Source: Bradyrhizobium diazoefficiens
GTDB taxonomy: Bacteria; Pseudomonadota; Alphaproteobacteria; Rhizobiales; Xanthobacteraceae
Assembly (NCBI RefSeq): GCF_018131185.1
Contig: NZ_JAFCJE010000002.1
Location: 496,001 to 560,000, forward strand
Direction: 5' to 3'
DNA: 64,000 nucleotides
Shown: positions 46,910 through 55,988 of the stretch, piece after piece
Numbering within the stretch: the first letter of the stretch is position 1
How the letters are laid out: every line of letters begins with the position of its first letter
Translations under genes and position numbers: made by a program
Notes under the pieces: model-generated
Seen by the model: the letters and a program-made list of their open reading frames with translations, nothing else
The model's database searches: none
What the model was told of the DNA's origin: nothing

Positions 46910-48496
46910 ATGCGAGCTGAAAGTAACGGAACGTCACGGCGGATTCTCTGCGTATTTCCGCGATACACCTCTTCATTCGGGACGTTCGAGCATTCCTATC
47001 CCCTGACCGACGGCGTCCGCGCCTTCATGCCGCCGCAAGGGCTTCTGCTGATCTCCGCCTATCTGCCGAAAGACTGGCAGGTCAAATTTGTCGACGAGAA
47101 CCTCCGCCGCACGACCAGGGAAGAGTTCGAATGGGCCGAGGCGGTTTTCGTCAGCGGCATGCACATCCAGCGCCAGCAGATGAACGACATCTGCCGCCGT
47201 GCGCATGAGTTCGACCTGCCGGTCGCGCTCGGCGGCCCCTCCGTCAGCGCCTGCCCGGATTATTATCCGTCGTTCGACTATCTCCATGTGGGCGAACTCG
47301 GCGATGCCACCAACCAGCTGATCGACATCCTGTCGCGCGACACCTCGCGGCCCGAGCAGCAAGTTGTGCTGACCACCAAAGACCGCGTGCCGATGACGGA
47401 GTTTCCGATCCCGGCCTACGAGCTTGCCGACGTCAAGAAATACTTCCTCGGCAGCATCCAATATTCCAGCGGCTGTCCCTACCAGTGCGAGTTCTGCGAC
47501 ATCCCCGGCCTCTACGGGCGCAATCCGCGCATCAAGTCGCCGCAGCAGATCATCGCCGAGCTCGATCGCCTGCGCGAATGCGGCATGACCGACACCGTCT
47601 ATTTCGTCGACGACAACTTCATCGGCAACCGCAAGGCAGCCCTGGACCTGTTGCCGCACCTGATCGAATGGCAGAAGCGGACCGGCTACGTGGTGCGGCT
47701 CGCCTGCGAGGCGACGCTCAACATCGCGAAGAGACCAGAGATCCTCGAGAAGATGCGCGAGGCCTATTTCGTCACCATCTTCTGCGGCATCGAGACGCCG
47801 GATCCCGACGCGTTGAAGGCGATGCAGAAGGACCACAACATGATGGTCCCGATCCTGGAGGGCGTGCGCACCATCAACTCCTACGGCATGGAGGTCGTCT
47901 CGGGCATCATCATGGGGCTCGACACCGACAAGCCGAATACGTCGGAGGCGCTGCTCGACTTCGTCGAGGAGTCCCGGATTCCGCTGCTCACGATCAACCT
48001 GCTTCAGGCGCTGCCGAAGACGCCGCTATGGGACCGGCTGGAACGCGAGGGACGCCTGATCGAGGACGACGCGCGCGATTCCAACGTCGATTTCCTGCTG
48101 CCGTACGACGAGGTCGTCGCATCCTGGAAGCACGCCATGGCGGTCGCTTATGCGCCCGAGAAGGTCTACGCGCGCTACCAGCATCAATGCGACCACGTCT
48201 ATGTGCGCCGGCTTAAGATGCCGAGGCCGGACGAGATGAAGACCTGGCCCAACATCCGGCGCGGCCTCGTCATGCTGCGCAACATCTTCTGGAAGGTCGG
48301 TGTGCTCGGCGACTACAGGCGCGTGTTCTGGAAGTTCGCGCTGGGGCGCATCAAGCGCGGCGATCTCGAAGGCCTGATCGGCTGCACCCTGATCGCGCAC
48401 CATCTCATCACCTTTGCGCGCGCGGCCTCCAGCGGCAGGCAGAACGCCTCGAACTACTCGATCCGGCTGCGTGAGGCCGCCGTTCCCGCCGAATGA
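46910..48496 (+). CDS. hpnP: Hopanoid C-2 methylase (B12-binding radical SAM)
   Basis: 528-aa protein. An N-terminal cobalamin-binding domain (about 1-150, with [21 protein letters not shown] and [15 protein letters not shown]) is followed by a radical SAM barrel whose 4Fe-4S cysteines are C189, C193 and C196 (CPYQCEFC), then [19 protein letters not shown]. This is the distinctive HpnP layout; the enzyme methylates C-2 of hopanoids, giving 2-methylhopanoids. ATG 46910 has GGGGGAG 6 nt upstream. It lies between eutB and eutC, and its stop overlaps the eutC start (ATGA). In R. palustris hpnP expression is tied to stress; here I see no clear EcfG promoter. Confidence 0.95.
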   Translation: MRAESNGTSRRILCVFPRYTSSFGTFEHSYPLTDGVRAFMPPQGLLLISAYLPKDWQVKFVDENLRRTTREEFEWAEAVFVSGMHIQRQQMNDICRRAHEFDLPVALGGPSVSACPDYYPSFDYLHVGELGDATNQLIDILSRDTSRPEQQVVLTTKDRVPMTEFPIPAYELADVKKYFLGSIQYSSGCPYQCEFCDIPGLYGRNPRIKSPQQIIAELDRLRECGMTDTVYFVDDNFIGNRKAALDLLPHLIEWQKRTGYVVRLACEATLNIAKRPEILEKMREAYFVTIFCGIETPDPDALKAMQKDHNMMVPILEGVRTINSYGMEVVSGIIMGLDTDKPNTSEALLDFVEESRIPLLTINLLQALPKTPLWDRLEREGRLIEDDARDSNVDFLLPYDEVVASWKHAMAVAYAPEKVYARYQHQCDHVYVRRLKMPRPDEMKTWPNIRRGLVMLRNIFWKVGVLGDYRRVFWKFALGRIKRGDLEGLIGCTLIAHHLITFARAASSGRQNASNYSIRLREAAVPAE

Positions 48497-49278
48497 GTGA
48501 GAAGTCCGTCCCGGCTCGCCCGACCATCGACCTCAGGTCGTTCACGCCCGCGCGCGTTGCGCTCGGACGCAGCGGCGCGAGCGTGCCGACCAAGGCGCTG
48601 CTCGATTTCACGCTCGATCATGCCCGCGCCCGCGATGCCGTGCACGCCGCCTTCGACGCGCCGCGTCTGCTTGCCGACCTCGGCGCGCTCGGACTCGCCG
48701 TGACCGAGGTCAGGAGCCAGGCGGTTGACCGCGGGGACTATCTGCGGCGGCCGGATCTGGGGCGACGGCTTGAATCCGGCTCGGTCGAGATTCTGGCGCA
48801 AGCGGCCGCGGCGCCGTGCCAGCTCGCGCTCGTGATCGGCGACGGCCTGTCCGCGGCCGCGGTCCATGCCCACGCGGTGGCCCTGGTGAGGCGCCTGCTG
48901 CCGTTGCTCGCGGAAGGGGATGACGTCGCGGTCGGCCGTGCCGTCGTCGCCTCGGGCGCCCGCGTTGCGCTCGGTGACGAGGTCGGCGCTATTCTCGGCG
49001 CGCGCATGGTGGCGACGCTGATCGGCGAGCGGCCGGGCCTGTCGGCGCCCGACAGTCTCGGCGCCTATCTGACGTTCGCGCCGAAGCCCGGCCGGACCGA
49101 TGCCGAGCGCAATTGCGTGTCCAACATACACCACGCCGGGCTCGGCTATGACGAGGCCGCCTTCAAGATCGCCTGGCTGGTCCGAGAGGGGCTGGCGCGG
49201 CAGGTCAGCGGCGTGGCGCTCAAGGACGAAAGCGCGGACCGCGCGCCGCGTCGAATTGGCACAATCTCGCCCGGATGA
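48493..49278 (+). CDS. eutC: Ethanolamine ammonia-lyase small (light) subunit
   Basis: 261-aa EutC. Conserved parts are [47 protein letters not shown] and [37 protein letters not shown], ending near [11 protein letters not shown]. It binds adenosylcobalamin together with EutB. It is shorter than E. coli EutC (295 aa), mostly at the N-terminus, where the bacterial membrane/compartment-targeting extension would be. Its ATG overlaps the hpnP stop codon, so translation is coupled to the methylase instead of to eutB. Confidence 0.95.
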   Translation: MSEKSVPARPTIDLRSFTPARVALGRSGASVPTKALLDFTLDHARARDAVHAAFDAPRLLADLGALGLAVTEVRSQAVDRGDYLRRPDLGRRLESGSVEILAQAAAAPCQLALVIGDGLSAAAVHAHAVALVRRLLPLLAEGDDVAVGRAVVASGARVALGDEVGAILGARMVATLIGERPGLSAPDSLGAYLTFAPKPGRTDAERNCVSNIHHAGLGYDEAAFKIAWLVREGLARQVSGVALKDESADRAPRRIGTISPG

Positions 49279-49486
49279 CCGGGGGGCAGACCCGAAATCG
49301 CCGCATCTTGATCGATTCGCCCACACTTCGCCTGCTTGCGAGAAGGGCGATTGACCTGCTAAACCCCCCACGGCGATTTTCCGCGCATTTTCAAGGGGCA
49401 AGCCTCCCATTGGTATGGCGTTTTCAAGCCGTTCGCGGGGCGCGATAAGCTCTCAAGACCGAGCCGATTTAGGAACTGGATAAGGC

Positions 49487-51853
49487 ATGCTCGAAAAGCA
49501 CAGCGAGAATGAGGTTCATGTCGACAAGGTCGAGCAGGGACCTACGTCCTCGATCGCCTTCGGGCTGGAGCGTCTCGGGCTGATTGCTGTCCGGGCGCCG
49601 ATCGTCTCCTGCATCGTCCTGCTCGTCCTGATCGTCGGCGCCATATTCGGCATCCACCGGATCAAGATCGACGATTCGCTGTCGCAGCTCTTCCGCTCCG
49701 ACAGCCGTGAATTCCGCCAATATGAAGAGGTGACGAAGAAGTTCCCGGCCGAGGAATTCGACGTTCTCGTGGTGGTCGAGGGCAAGACCCTGCTGGCCCG
49801 GAATAACCTCGAGAAGCTGCGCGACTTCGTCACCGACATGCAACTGGTCGAAGGCACGCGCGGGCTGGTCTCGCTGTTCTCGGCGCGCCAGGCGCCGGCG
49901 CCGGGCAAGCTGCCGGCGGCGCTTTTCCCGGCCGAACTGCCCGAGGGCGCCGACTACGACAGGTTCATCGAGACCGTCAAAAACAACGAGATCATCCGCG
50001 GCAAGCTGCTGTCGGAAGACGGCACGCTGGCGCTGATCGTGCTGTCGCTCGATCCGGAGGTGGTCGCCTCCAACAAGCTGACCAAGACCGTCGCTGACAT
50101 CCGCGCGCTGATGAAGGAGGATCTCGGCGACACCGGGCTCAACGTGCAGCTTTCCGGCGTGCCCGTGATGCAGCTCGAGATCCGCAACGCGGTCGAGCGC
50201 GACGGCCTCACCTACAACATCCTCGGCATCCTCGCCGGTTGCGTCATCGCCATCATCTTCTTCCGCAAGATCTCGTTCATGGTCGCTGCGGCATTCCCGC
50301 CGATGATCGCGATCCTGCTGGCGCTCGGCGCGCTCGGCTGGGCCAATTTCAATCTCAACATGTTCCTGAACGTGATGACGCCGCTCATCATGGTCATCAG
50401 CTTCTCGGACTCGATGCAGCTCACCTTCGCCGCGCGCGACCGGCTGATCGCGGGCCAGGACAAGTTCACCGCGTTCAAGAACGCGGTGCTGGTGGTGGGC
50501 CCGGCCTGCGTGCTGACGCACGGCACCGCCGGCATTTCCTTCATCGCGCTGATGTTCTCCGACTCCGACCTGATCCGTAAGTTCGGGGAGGCGGGTCTGG
50601 CCGCCACCATCATCGCGCTGGTCGCGGTGCTGTCGCTGGTGCCGGTGTTCGGCGTGCTGCTGGTGCGCAACGAGAAGACGTTCGCGGTCAAGTTCCAGAG
50701 CGCGGATGCCGGCGTCCAGGCGCTGCGCAATTTCTGCTACTGGATCGCGGTGCGCATGGTCGGCCGGCCCGGCCTGTTCAGCCTGATCGCTGTGCTGTTC
50801 GTCGGCGGCCTCGGCGTCATCTACGCCAATCTGGAGCCGCGCTACCGGCTCGCCGATCAGGTGCCGGACAAGCGGCAGGCGGTCGCCGCCAGCGACCGGC
50901 TCGATGCCAAGCTCACCGGCGCCAATCCGGTCAACGTGCTGATCCAGTTCCCAAAGGGTGAATCGCTCTATTCGCCGGAGACGCTCCAGACCATCGCGGA
51001 CGTGCATGCGACCGTGGAGAAGGCGGCCGGTGTTGGCAATGTCTGGTCGGTCGAGACCCTGCGCCGCTGGCTCGCGGAAAAGGCCGGCACCGCCGACGTC
51101 GCGACGCTGAAGGAATATGTCGGCGTCATCCCCGAGCATCTGGTGCGGCGCTTCATCGACGCCGAGCAGGACGCAGTCGTGGTGGCCGGCCGTGTGCCGG
51201 ACAAGGATTCCAGCCAGCTCCTGCCGATCGTGGACAAGCTCGATTCCGAGCTCGACGCCGTCCGCAAGAAGCACCCGGGCTACGAAGTCGCGGTGACGGG
51301 CCTTGCCGCGATCGCCGCGCGCAATTCGGCCAACATGATCCAGAAGCTGAACCACGGGCTCACCATCGAATTCGCGCTGGTCGCGATCTTCATCGGCCTT
51401 GCCTTCCGATCCTGGGTGGTGATGTTCGCCTGCATCCTGCCGGGTATCTTCCCCGTCGTGATGTCGGGAACGGTGCTGTGGGCGATGGGCGAGGGCCTGC
51501 AATTCGCCAGCGTCGTCGCGCTCACCGTCTCGTTCGGGCTGGGGCTCAGCGCCACCATCCACTTCCTCAACCGGCTCAGGCTGGAGAACAAGCCAGGCGT
51601 CGGCTCGGCGCTGGCGGTGGAGCGGGCGACCGTGCTGGTCGGCCCTGCGCTGATTCTGACCACGGTGGTGCTGGCCTGCGGGCTCGTCGTAACCGTGTTC
51701 TCCGACCTGCCGTCGCTGCGGCTGTTCGGCTGGCTCAGTGCCTTCTCGATGGTGATGGCGCTGGTCGCCGACCTCTTCATCCTCAGGCCGACGGCGATGT
51801 GGCTGATCAATCTGCACGCCAAGCTGCAGGGACCGGACAAGCCGGCGATCTAG
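49487..51853 (+). CDS. RND/MMPL-family transporter with two sterol-sensing-like halves
   Basis: 788-aa membrane protein with the 1+5+1+5 helix pattern of MMPL/SSD-type RND exporters. TM1 is at about residues 36-56, the first soluble domain at about 60-240, and TM2-6 run from YNILGILAGCVIAIIFF to VLSLVPVFGVLLV. The second soluble domain contains PRYRLADQVPDKRQAV, and TM8-12 run to about 780. It resembles hopanoid and lipid exporters such as HpnN but is a different paralogue; hpnN itself begins at 63581. Being downstream of eutC on the same strand, with 208 bp between, it may be a lipid transporter linked to 2-methylhopanoids, but that is inference. Confidence 0.9.
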   Translation: MLEKHSENEVHVDKVEQGPTSSIAFGLERLGLIAVRAPIVSCIVLLVLIVGAIFGIHRIKIDDSLSQLFRSDSREFRQYEEVTKKFPAEEFDVLVVVEGKTLLARNNLEKLRDFVTDMQLVEGTRGLVSLFSARQAPAPGKLPAALFPAELPEGADYDRFIETVKNNEIIRGKLLSEDGTLALIVLSLDPEVVASNKLTKTVADIRALMKEDLGDTGLNVQLSGVPVMQLEIRNAVERDGLTYNILGILAGCVIAIIFFRKISFMVAAAFPPMIAILLALGALGWANFNLNMFLNVMTPLIMVISFSDSMQLTFAARDRLIAGQDKFTAFKNAVLVVGPACVLTHGTAGISFIALMFSDSDLIRKFGEAGLAATIIALVAVLSLVPVFGVLLVRNEKTFAVKFQSADAGVQALRNFCYWIAVRMVGRPGLFSLIAVLFVGGLGVIYANLEPRYRLADQVPDKRQAVAASDRLDAKLTGANPVNVLIQFPKGESLYSPETLQTIADVHATVEKAAGVGNVWSVETLRRWLAEKAGTADVATLKEYVGVIPEHLVRRFIDAEQDAVVVAGRVPDKDSSQLLPIVDKLDSELDAVRKKHPGYEVAVTGLAAIAARNSANMIQKLNHGLTIEFALVAIFIGLAFRSWVVMFACILPGIFPVVMSGTVLWAMGEGLQFASVVALTVSFGLGLSATIHFLNRLRLENKPGVGSALAVERATVLVGPALILTTVVLACGLVVTVFSDLPSLRLFGWLSAFSMVMALVADLFILRPTAMWLINLHAKLQGPDKPAI

Positions 51854-51970
51854 CGCAGCGATCTTCTGATCGGGGCCAATGCCGCGATGACGCCTATTGG
51901 ACTGTTGCGCTCGGCGCTCTGGGTGCCGCGGCCTACGGACTGCTCGGATTGCTGGTCGCTGTTGTCCCGC

Positions 51971-52804
51971 TCACGCGTCGATCCGAACGATCCCGTAGGG
52001 ATTGAACTTGAAATCGCCCTCGGCGTAGTCCTGTTCCCGCGACAGTGTGAGCTTGCGGTCGCGTAGCGTGGTCTCGATGCCATGCTCGTTCATGGCGTCG
52101 GCGATCTCGTCCATCAGCTTGACCGCGTCGCGATCACTGCCGCGCGATGTCGCGACATAGACCTCGGGCAAGCCGACGAGGTGATAACCGACGGTCTCGT
52201 AATAGCGATCGCCGGCGAGCGGGCGCTTGGCAAAGGCGAGGCGACACGCCTTGGTGACGGCGGGGGTCATGCGCAGGCCCTGGCTGGTGATCGAGCCCTT
52301 GCGCGCTTGATCCATGAGAGCGCGCCACCGCGCGACGCCGTGGGCAATTCCGGCGCTCTCGCCTTTTGCGGCAACGGCTCCCGCGTCGAACATCTCGTCT
52401 ACGATCTGCAATGCGGCGGCCGAATACGCTGCCGTCTTCTGCTGGGCCATCGGCGGGCTCAGCACGTAGACGACCGATTTGTGATTGGCCACGGCGGCCT
52501 CGTCCGAGGCGGTCCATGCTTTCGGGAAGACGCGGTCCCAGCACACCCCGAACGATCGCGCCATGTTCGCGTCGGGCCTGGCCTGCGAATGGGTGCGGTC
52601 GATCTCGAAGTCGAAATCGGCGATGGTCCTGGCCAGCGCCTTCGGCGGTTGCAGCAGTTTTTCGTCCTTGCCGAGGAAGCAGAGCACGTGGCGCGGCTTC
52701 ACCGGTGAAGGCGGCATGGTCGCTCCCTGCTGGTCATTGGCGAAGGCCCGGGTGGCCACGAAGAGCCCGGCGGCCGTGAGCAGATGTCTGCGTATCGGAT
52801 CCAT
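51971..52804 (-). CDS. Secreted protein of unknown function
   Basis: 277-aa protein that I do not recognise. The N-terminus MDPIRRHLLTAAGLFVATRAFAND has two adjacent arginines, a hydrophobic stretch and an AFA cleavage site, so it is exported, possibly by Tat. The mature part has a mixed alpha/beta look with HVLCFLGKDEKLLQPPKALARTIADFDFEIDRTHSQARPD and RYYETVGYHLVGLPEVYVATSRG, and no Cys pair or known catalytic motif. It is leftward, upstream of the 165-aa secreted gene's terminator, and enclosed by hopanoid genes on both sides; a role there is unproven. Confidence 0.6.
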   Translation of the reverse strand: MDPIRRHLLTAAGLFVATRAFANDQQGATMPPSPVKPRHVLCFLGKDEKLLQPPKALARTIADFDFEIDRTHSQARPDANMARSFGVCWDRVFPKAWTASDEAAVANHKSVVYVLSPPMAQQKTAAYSAAALQIVDEMFDAGAVAAKGESAGIAHGVARWRALMDQARKGSITSQGLRMTPAVTKACRLAFAKRPLAGDRYYETVGYHLVGLPEVYVATSRGSDRDAVKLMDEIADAMNEHGIETTLRDRKLTLSREQDYAEGDFKFNPYGIVRIDA

Positions 52805-52837
52805 CTCGGCAAGTTCGCCCCGGTGAGTTCATGCCAG

Positions 52838-52870
52838 CAAAAAGCCCCCGGCTCGCGCGAACCGGGGGCC
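52838..52870 (-). terminator. Rho-independent terminator for the leftward secreted-protein gene
   Basis: Stem GCCCCCGG (52844-52851) with CCGGGGGC (52862-52869) around a GC-rich loop. On the minus strand it is followed by TTTTTG (AAAAA at 52839-52843 on the plus strand). It directly follows the stop codon of the gene at 52897-53394. Confidence 0.8.
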
Positions 52871-52896
52871 GTATTTCTCTGGCCGAGAAGAGCGGA

Positions 52897-53394
52897 TCAG
52901 CTCTTCGTCATGGTGATGTTGACGCCGCGGATCTCGCCCTTGGACGAGATCTGCACCGTCTGCTTGGTGCCGTTGGTGCGCAGCGAGAGGTTGGCGGCAA
53001 AACCGTTGGCCTCCACGAACACGTCGATCTGGCCGCCGCCGGCGGTGCCCTGGAGATTGCCGAAGATGTTGCGGCTGGATTCGCTCCAATTGCCGGAGAT
53101 CCGCTCGCCCTGGCTCGTCACGTCGCTGGTGAGGTCGAACTTGTAGCTGTCGGAGGCGCAGTGCAGAGCCTGCTTCAGGTTGAGGCCGCTGCCGGCGACC
53201 TTATAGTCTGCCTTGCAGCGAATCCGCTCGGTGGAGCCGTCGGACAGCGACACCGTGCCGGTGCCGGTCCACGCGCCGTCGAAACCGGCAAACGGGCCAG
53301 ACGACTGTGCGTGGCTCGTCGAAACCGAAAAGAGCAGCGCCGCCCCGATTCCCGCCGCCTTGATGGCCAGTCCAGATCGCCCAAAGAATGTCAT
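52897..53394 (-). CDS. Secreted beta-rich protein of unknown function
   Basis: 165-aa protein with a signal peptide (MTFFGRSGLAIKAAGIGAALLFSVSTSHAQ, cut about residue 30). The mature part begins GPFAGFDGAWTGTGTVSLSDGSTERIRCKADYKVAGSG, a repeat-poor antiparallel beta-sheet pattern with two cysteines (RIRCKADY and LHCASD) that could pair. It looks like a lipocalin-like periplasmic protein conserved in Bradyrhizobium-type genomes; function unknown. It has its own strong terminator and is divergent from the small Cys-rich gene at 53853, with a 458-bp intergenic region in between. Confidence 0.75.
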   Translation of the reverse strand: MTFFGRSGLAIKAAGIGAALLFSVSTSHAQSSGPFAGFDGAWTGTGTVSLSDGSTERIRCKADYKVAGSGLNLKQALHCASDSYKFDLTSDVTSQGERISGNWSESSRNIFGNLQGTAGGGQIDVFVEANGFAANLSLRTNGTKQTVQISSKGEIRGVNITMTKS

Positions 53395-53852
53395 CTCAAT
53401 ATCCCGTTTTGGAACGACGCCCGCTTACCCTTGAGAACGTCTCGCCACATCGAAAGTTTAGTGCTCCGAGCCAGTGTCAGGTTCAAAGCCGAGCCGCCAG
53501 AGATGGTGGTTCACGACGCCCCGCGCCAGGCTCGGATTCGCCGATTTGCCCTGTTTCCGCACGTTTCCGGCAGGAAAGATGGGGCGCAGAGATGCAGCTC
53601 TGCAACAGGTATGCAGTAAAACGCAGTGTCCCTGAATTATGACGTAGTATCAACCCCTTACATTTGCCAATGAGGGCTCGGGGAAGACCTGATCTGGTGG
53701 ACGTGGCGCCAATTTGGCCGCATTTGCCAGTGCTTGTGCCTTCTCTGAGGCCGCACCTCCCGCGGCGACTTGCCATCAGAACAATCCGCTCCGGTCGTCC
53801 GCCCTGTGCAGCCGGGTCCGGTGCGATTCTGCCGTCAGAATGAAGGAATACA
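53395..53852. other. Intergenic region without recognised elements
   Basis: 458 bp between two divergent secreted-protein genes. It must hold two promoters, but I see no credible start region, repeat family member or hairpin. A direct repeat of CAGTAAAACGCAGT-like sequence occurs near 53615. Short frames crossing it look like noise. Confidence 0.4.
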
Positions 53853-54086
53853 ATGCGTAAGCTTCTCGTCGCTCTCACCCTGCTGTCGGCATCTGTTTCG
53901 ACGGCGGCGTTGGCCCAGCAAGGGCGCGGCTCCGAGTCCGAGCAGAAGGCCTGCACGCGCGACGTGCAGAAGTTCTGCCGTCCGGTCATCGACCAGGGCG
54001 ATTTCACCATCCTGGCCTGCCTCAAGGAGAACCGGGCCAAGATCTCGCAGGCCTGCGACCAGGTCCTGAAGAACCACAACCAGTAA
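53853..54086 (+). CDS. Small periplasmic Cys-rich-repeat protein
   Basis: 77-aa exported protein. Signal peptide MRKLLVALTLLSASVSTAALAQ (cut about residue 22). The mature 55 residues carry four cysteines in the order ACTRDVQKFCRP ... TILACLKENRAKISQACDQVL, the pattern of the Cys-rich (GLG1-type) repeat. Probably two disulfides. Function unknown. It is followed by its own terminator (54106-54129) and then the hpnCDE-shc-hpnG operon, so it is a separate transcription unit. Confidence 0.85.
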   Translation: MRKLLVALTLLSASVSTAALAQQGRGSESEQKACTRDVQKFCRPVIDQGDFTILACLKENRAKISQACDQVLKNHNQ

Positions 54087-54105
54087 GCTCGGCCATTGGC
54101 CCATG

Positions 54106-54129
54106 AAAGCGGCCCCAGGGCCGCTTTTC
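54106..54129 (+). terminator. Rho-independent terminator after the Cys-rich gene
   Basis: Nine-pair stem AAAGCGGCC (54106-54114) with GGCCGCTTT (54119-54127) around CCAG-type loop bases, followed by TTTT-rich sequence. It separates the small gene from the hopanoid operon. Confidence 0.75.
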
Positions 54130-54274
54130 GGGTGCAATCCGCAAACGGCAGCCATCGAGAGACAGGATTGGTTTTGCGGCCGTATTCCCCTATATGGGGG
54201 CCGCCGCGGATCGCCGGCATGAGCCCGCGAGCGAAGAAGCCCTTTCTATCCAAACGATTGTAAGCCAGCCCTCG

Positions 54275-55159
54275 ATGACCTCTGCGAGCGAATTGCGATC
54301 CGGCAAGGGTGACCGCGACGAGAATTTTCCCGTCGCGTCCTGGATCATTCATCCGCGTCATCGCGCCCTGATCCTGGCGTACTACAATTTCGTCCGCACC
54401 GCCGACGATATCGCCGACCACGCGACACTGCCGCCCGACCAGAAGCTGGCCTATCTCGACCTGCTCGAGGCCGAGCTGCTCGGCAAGGGCGACACCCAGG
54501 CCGAGGCCGTGACCCTGCGCCGCGCGCTTGCCGAACGCGGCATGGCGCCGCGCCATGCGCTCGACGTGCTCATCGCGTTCCGCATGGACGTGACCAAGCT
54601 CCGTTACGAGAACTGGGACGAGGTCATTCACTATTGCCGCTACTCGGCGATGCCGGTCGGCCGTTTCATGCTCGACGTCCACGGCGAGAGCACCGCGACC
54701 TGGGCCGCATCGGATGCGCTTTGCGCGGGCCTGCAGATCAACAACCACCTGCAGGATTGCGGCAAGGATTTCCGCGAGCTCAACCGCGTCTATCTGCCGC
54801 GCGATGCGCTGGCGGCACACGGCGCCTCCGTTGAGCAGCTCGCCCTCGCGCAGTCGCCGCCGGCGATGCTGGCGTGCCTGCAGGCGCTCGCCGTCCGCAA
54901 CGAAGCGCTGCTCGACGAGGGCAGGTCGCTGAGCGCCGAGATCCGGGATTTCCGCCTCGGCGTCGATGTCTCGGTGATCCAGGCCTATGCCGACCGCATC
55001 GTGCGCCTGCTCAAGGTGCGCGATCCCCTGCGCGAGCGCGTGCACCTGAACAAATTCGAGCTGCTCACCTTCAGCCTCGCCGGGATGATCGGCGAAGTCG
55101 GCCGTCGCGCGATCGGACGCAAGGCCATTTCCAGACCGGGGACTGCACATGACGCTTGA
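54275..55159 (+). CDS. hpnC: Squalene synthase HpnC (hydroxysqualene synthase)
   Basis: 294-aa trans-isoprenyl-diphosphate condensing enzyme of the squalene/phytoene synthase family. It begins MTSASELRSGKGDRDENFPVASWIIHPRHRALILAYYNFVRTADDIAD, with the first Asp-rich motif DDIAD (about residues 47-51), and has LQINNHLQDCGKDFRELNRVYLP as the second metal site. With HpnD and HpnE it turns two farnesyl diphosphates into squalene: HpnC converts presqualene diphosphate to hydroxysqualene. An in-frame ATG at 54194 is possible, but family similarity begins near 54275. It is first in the operon and overlaps hpnD by 11 nt. Confidence 0.93.
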   Translation: MTSASELRSGKGDRDENFPVASWIIHPRHRALILAYYNFVRTADDIADHATLPPDQKLAYLDLLEAELLGKGDTQAEAVTLRRALAERGMAPRHALDVLIAFRMDVTKLRYENWDEVIHYCRYSAMPVGRFMLDVHGESTATWAASDALCAGLQINNHLQDCGKDFRELNRVYLPRDALAAHGASVEQLALAQSPPAMLACLQALAVRNEALLDEGRSLSAEIRDFRLGVDVSVIQAYADRIVRLLKVRDPLRERVHLNKFELLTFSLAGMIGEVGRRAIGRKAISRPGTAHDA

Positions 55160-55988
55160 GGCGACTTCGCCCGGCGCCAATTATGGCTCGACCGCATCCG
55201 GCAGCTCGTTCTATGCCGCGATGCGCATCCTGCCGCATGACCAGCGCGAAGCGATGTTCCAGATCTACAGCTTCTGCCGCCAGGTCGACGACATCGCCGA
55301 TTCCGACGGCCCGCGCGAAGAGCGCCTCGCCGCGCTTCAGCAGTGGCGCAACGACATCGACGCGCTCTATCAGGGCAATCCGCCGCCGCGGCTGAAGGAC
55401 TACGTCGCCTCGGTGAAGACCTTCGGCCTCAAGCGCGAGGATTTTCTGGCGATCGTCGACGGCATGGAAATGGACGTGCCGCAGGACATCCGCGCGCCCG
55501 ACATGGCGACGCTGGATCTCTATTGCGATCGCGTCGCCAGCGCCGTGGGACGGCTGTCGGTGCGGGTCTTCGGCCTGCCGGAAGAGGACGGGATCCAGCT
55601 TGCCTATCATCTGGGCCGCGCGCTTCAGCTCACCAACATCCTGCGCGACATCGACGAGGACGCGGGCCTTGGCCGACTCTATTTGCCCCGCGAGGCGCTG
55701 CTGCATGCCGGCATCACCTCCGACGACCCGAACCGCGTGATCGCCGAGCGTGCGTTGCCGAAAGTCTGCCTGCCGCTGACGCAGCGCGCGAAGATGCATT
55801 TCGAGAAGTCGGACGAGATCATGAACCGCAATAAGCGCCGCGCCGTGCGCGCGCCGCGGATCATGTCGAAATACTATCATTCCATTCTGGATCTGCTGAT
55901 TGCGCGCGGTTTCAATGCGCCGCGCGAGCCGGTGCGTGTGTCGAAGATCACGCGCATCCTGATCCTGCTCCGCTACGCTTTCATCTGA
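55149..55988 (+). CDS. hpnD: Presqualene diphosphate synthase HpnD
   Basis: 279-aa squalene/phytoene synthase relative with Asp-rich motifs QVDDIADSDGP (about residues 44-54) and LQLTNILRDIDEDAGLGRLYLP (about 157-178). It makes presqualene diphosphate from two farnesyl diphosphates. Start ATG overlaps hpnC, and its TGA overlaps the hpnE ATG by one base (TGATG). Both overlaps point to coupled translation of the three squalene-forming enzymes. Confidence 0.93.
   Translation: MTLEATSPGANYGSTASGSSFYAAMRILPHDQREAMFQIYSFCRQVDDIADSDGPREERLAALQQWRNDIDALYQGNPPPRLKDYVASVKTFGLKREDFLAIVDGMEMDVPQDIRAPDMATLDLYCDRVASAVGRLSVRVFGLPEEDGIQLAYHLGRALQLTNILRDIDEDAGLGRLYLPREALLHAGITSDDPNRVIAERALPKVCLPLTQRAKMHFEKSDEIMNRNKRRAVRAPRIMSKYYHSILDLLIARGFNAPREPVRVSKITRILILLRYAFI

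Noticed and set aside
46782..46935. EcfG-type promoter (GGAAC with a CGTT-like -10) for hpnP
   Set aside because: The GGAAAC at 46782 has no CGTT at 16-18 nt, and the GGAAC near 46927 is inside the hpnP coding sequence with only a partial -10 match.
49469..51817. 782-codon open frame on the minus strand opposite the RND transporter
   Set aside because: It mirrors the transporter gene exactly; the polypeptide is rich in His, Arg, Asp and Gln and has no membrane or family motifs. High GC at third positions creates long antisense frames.
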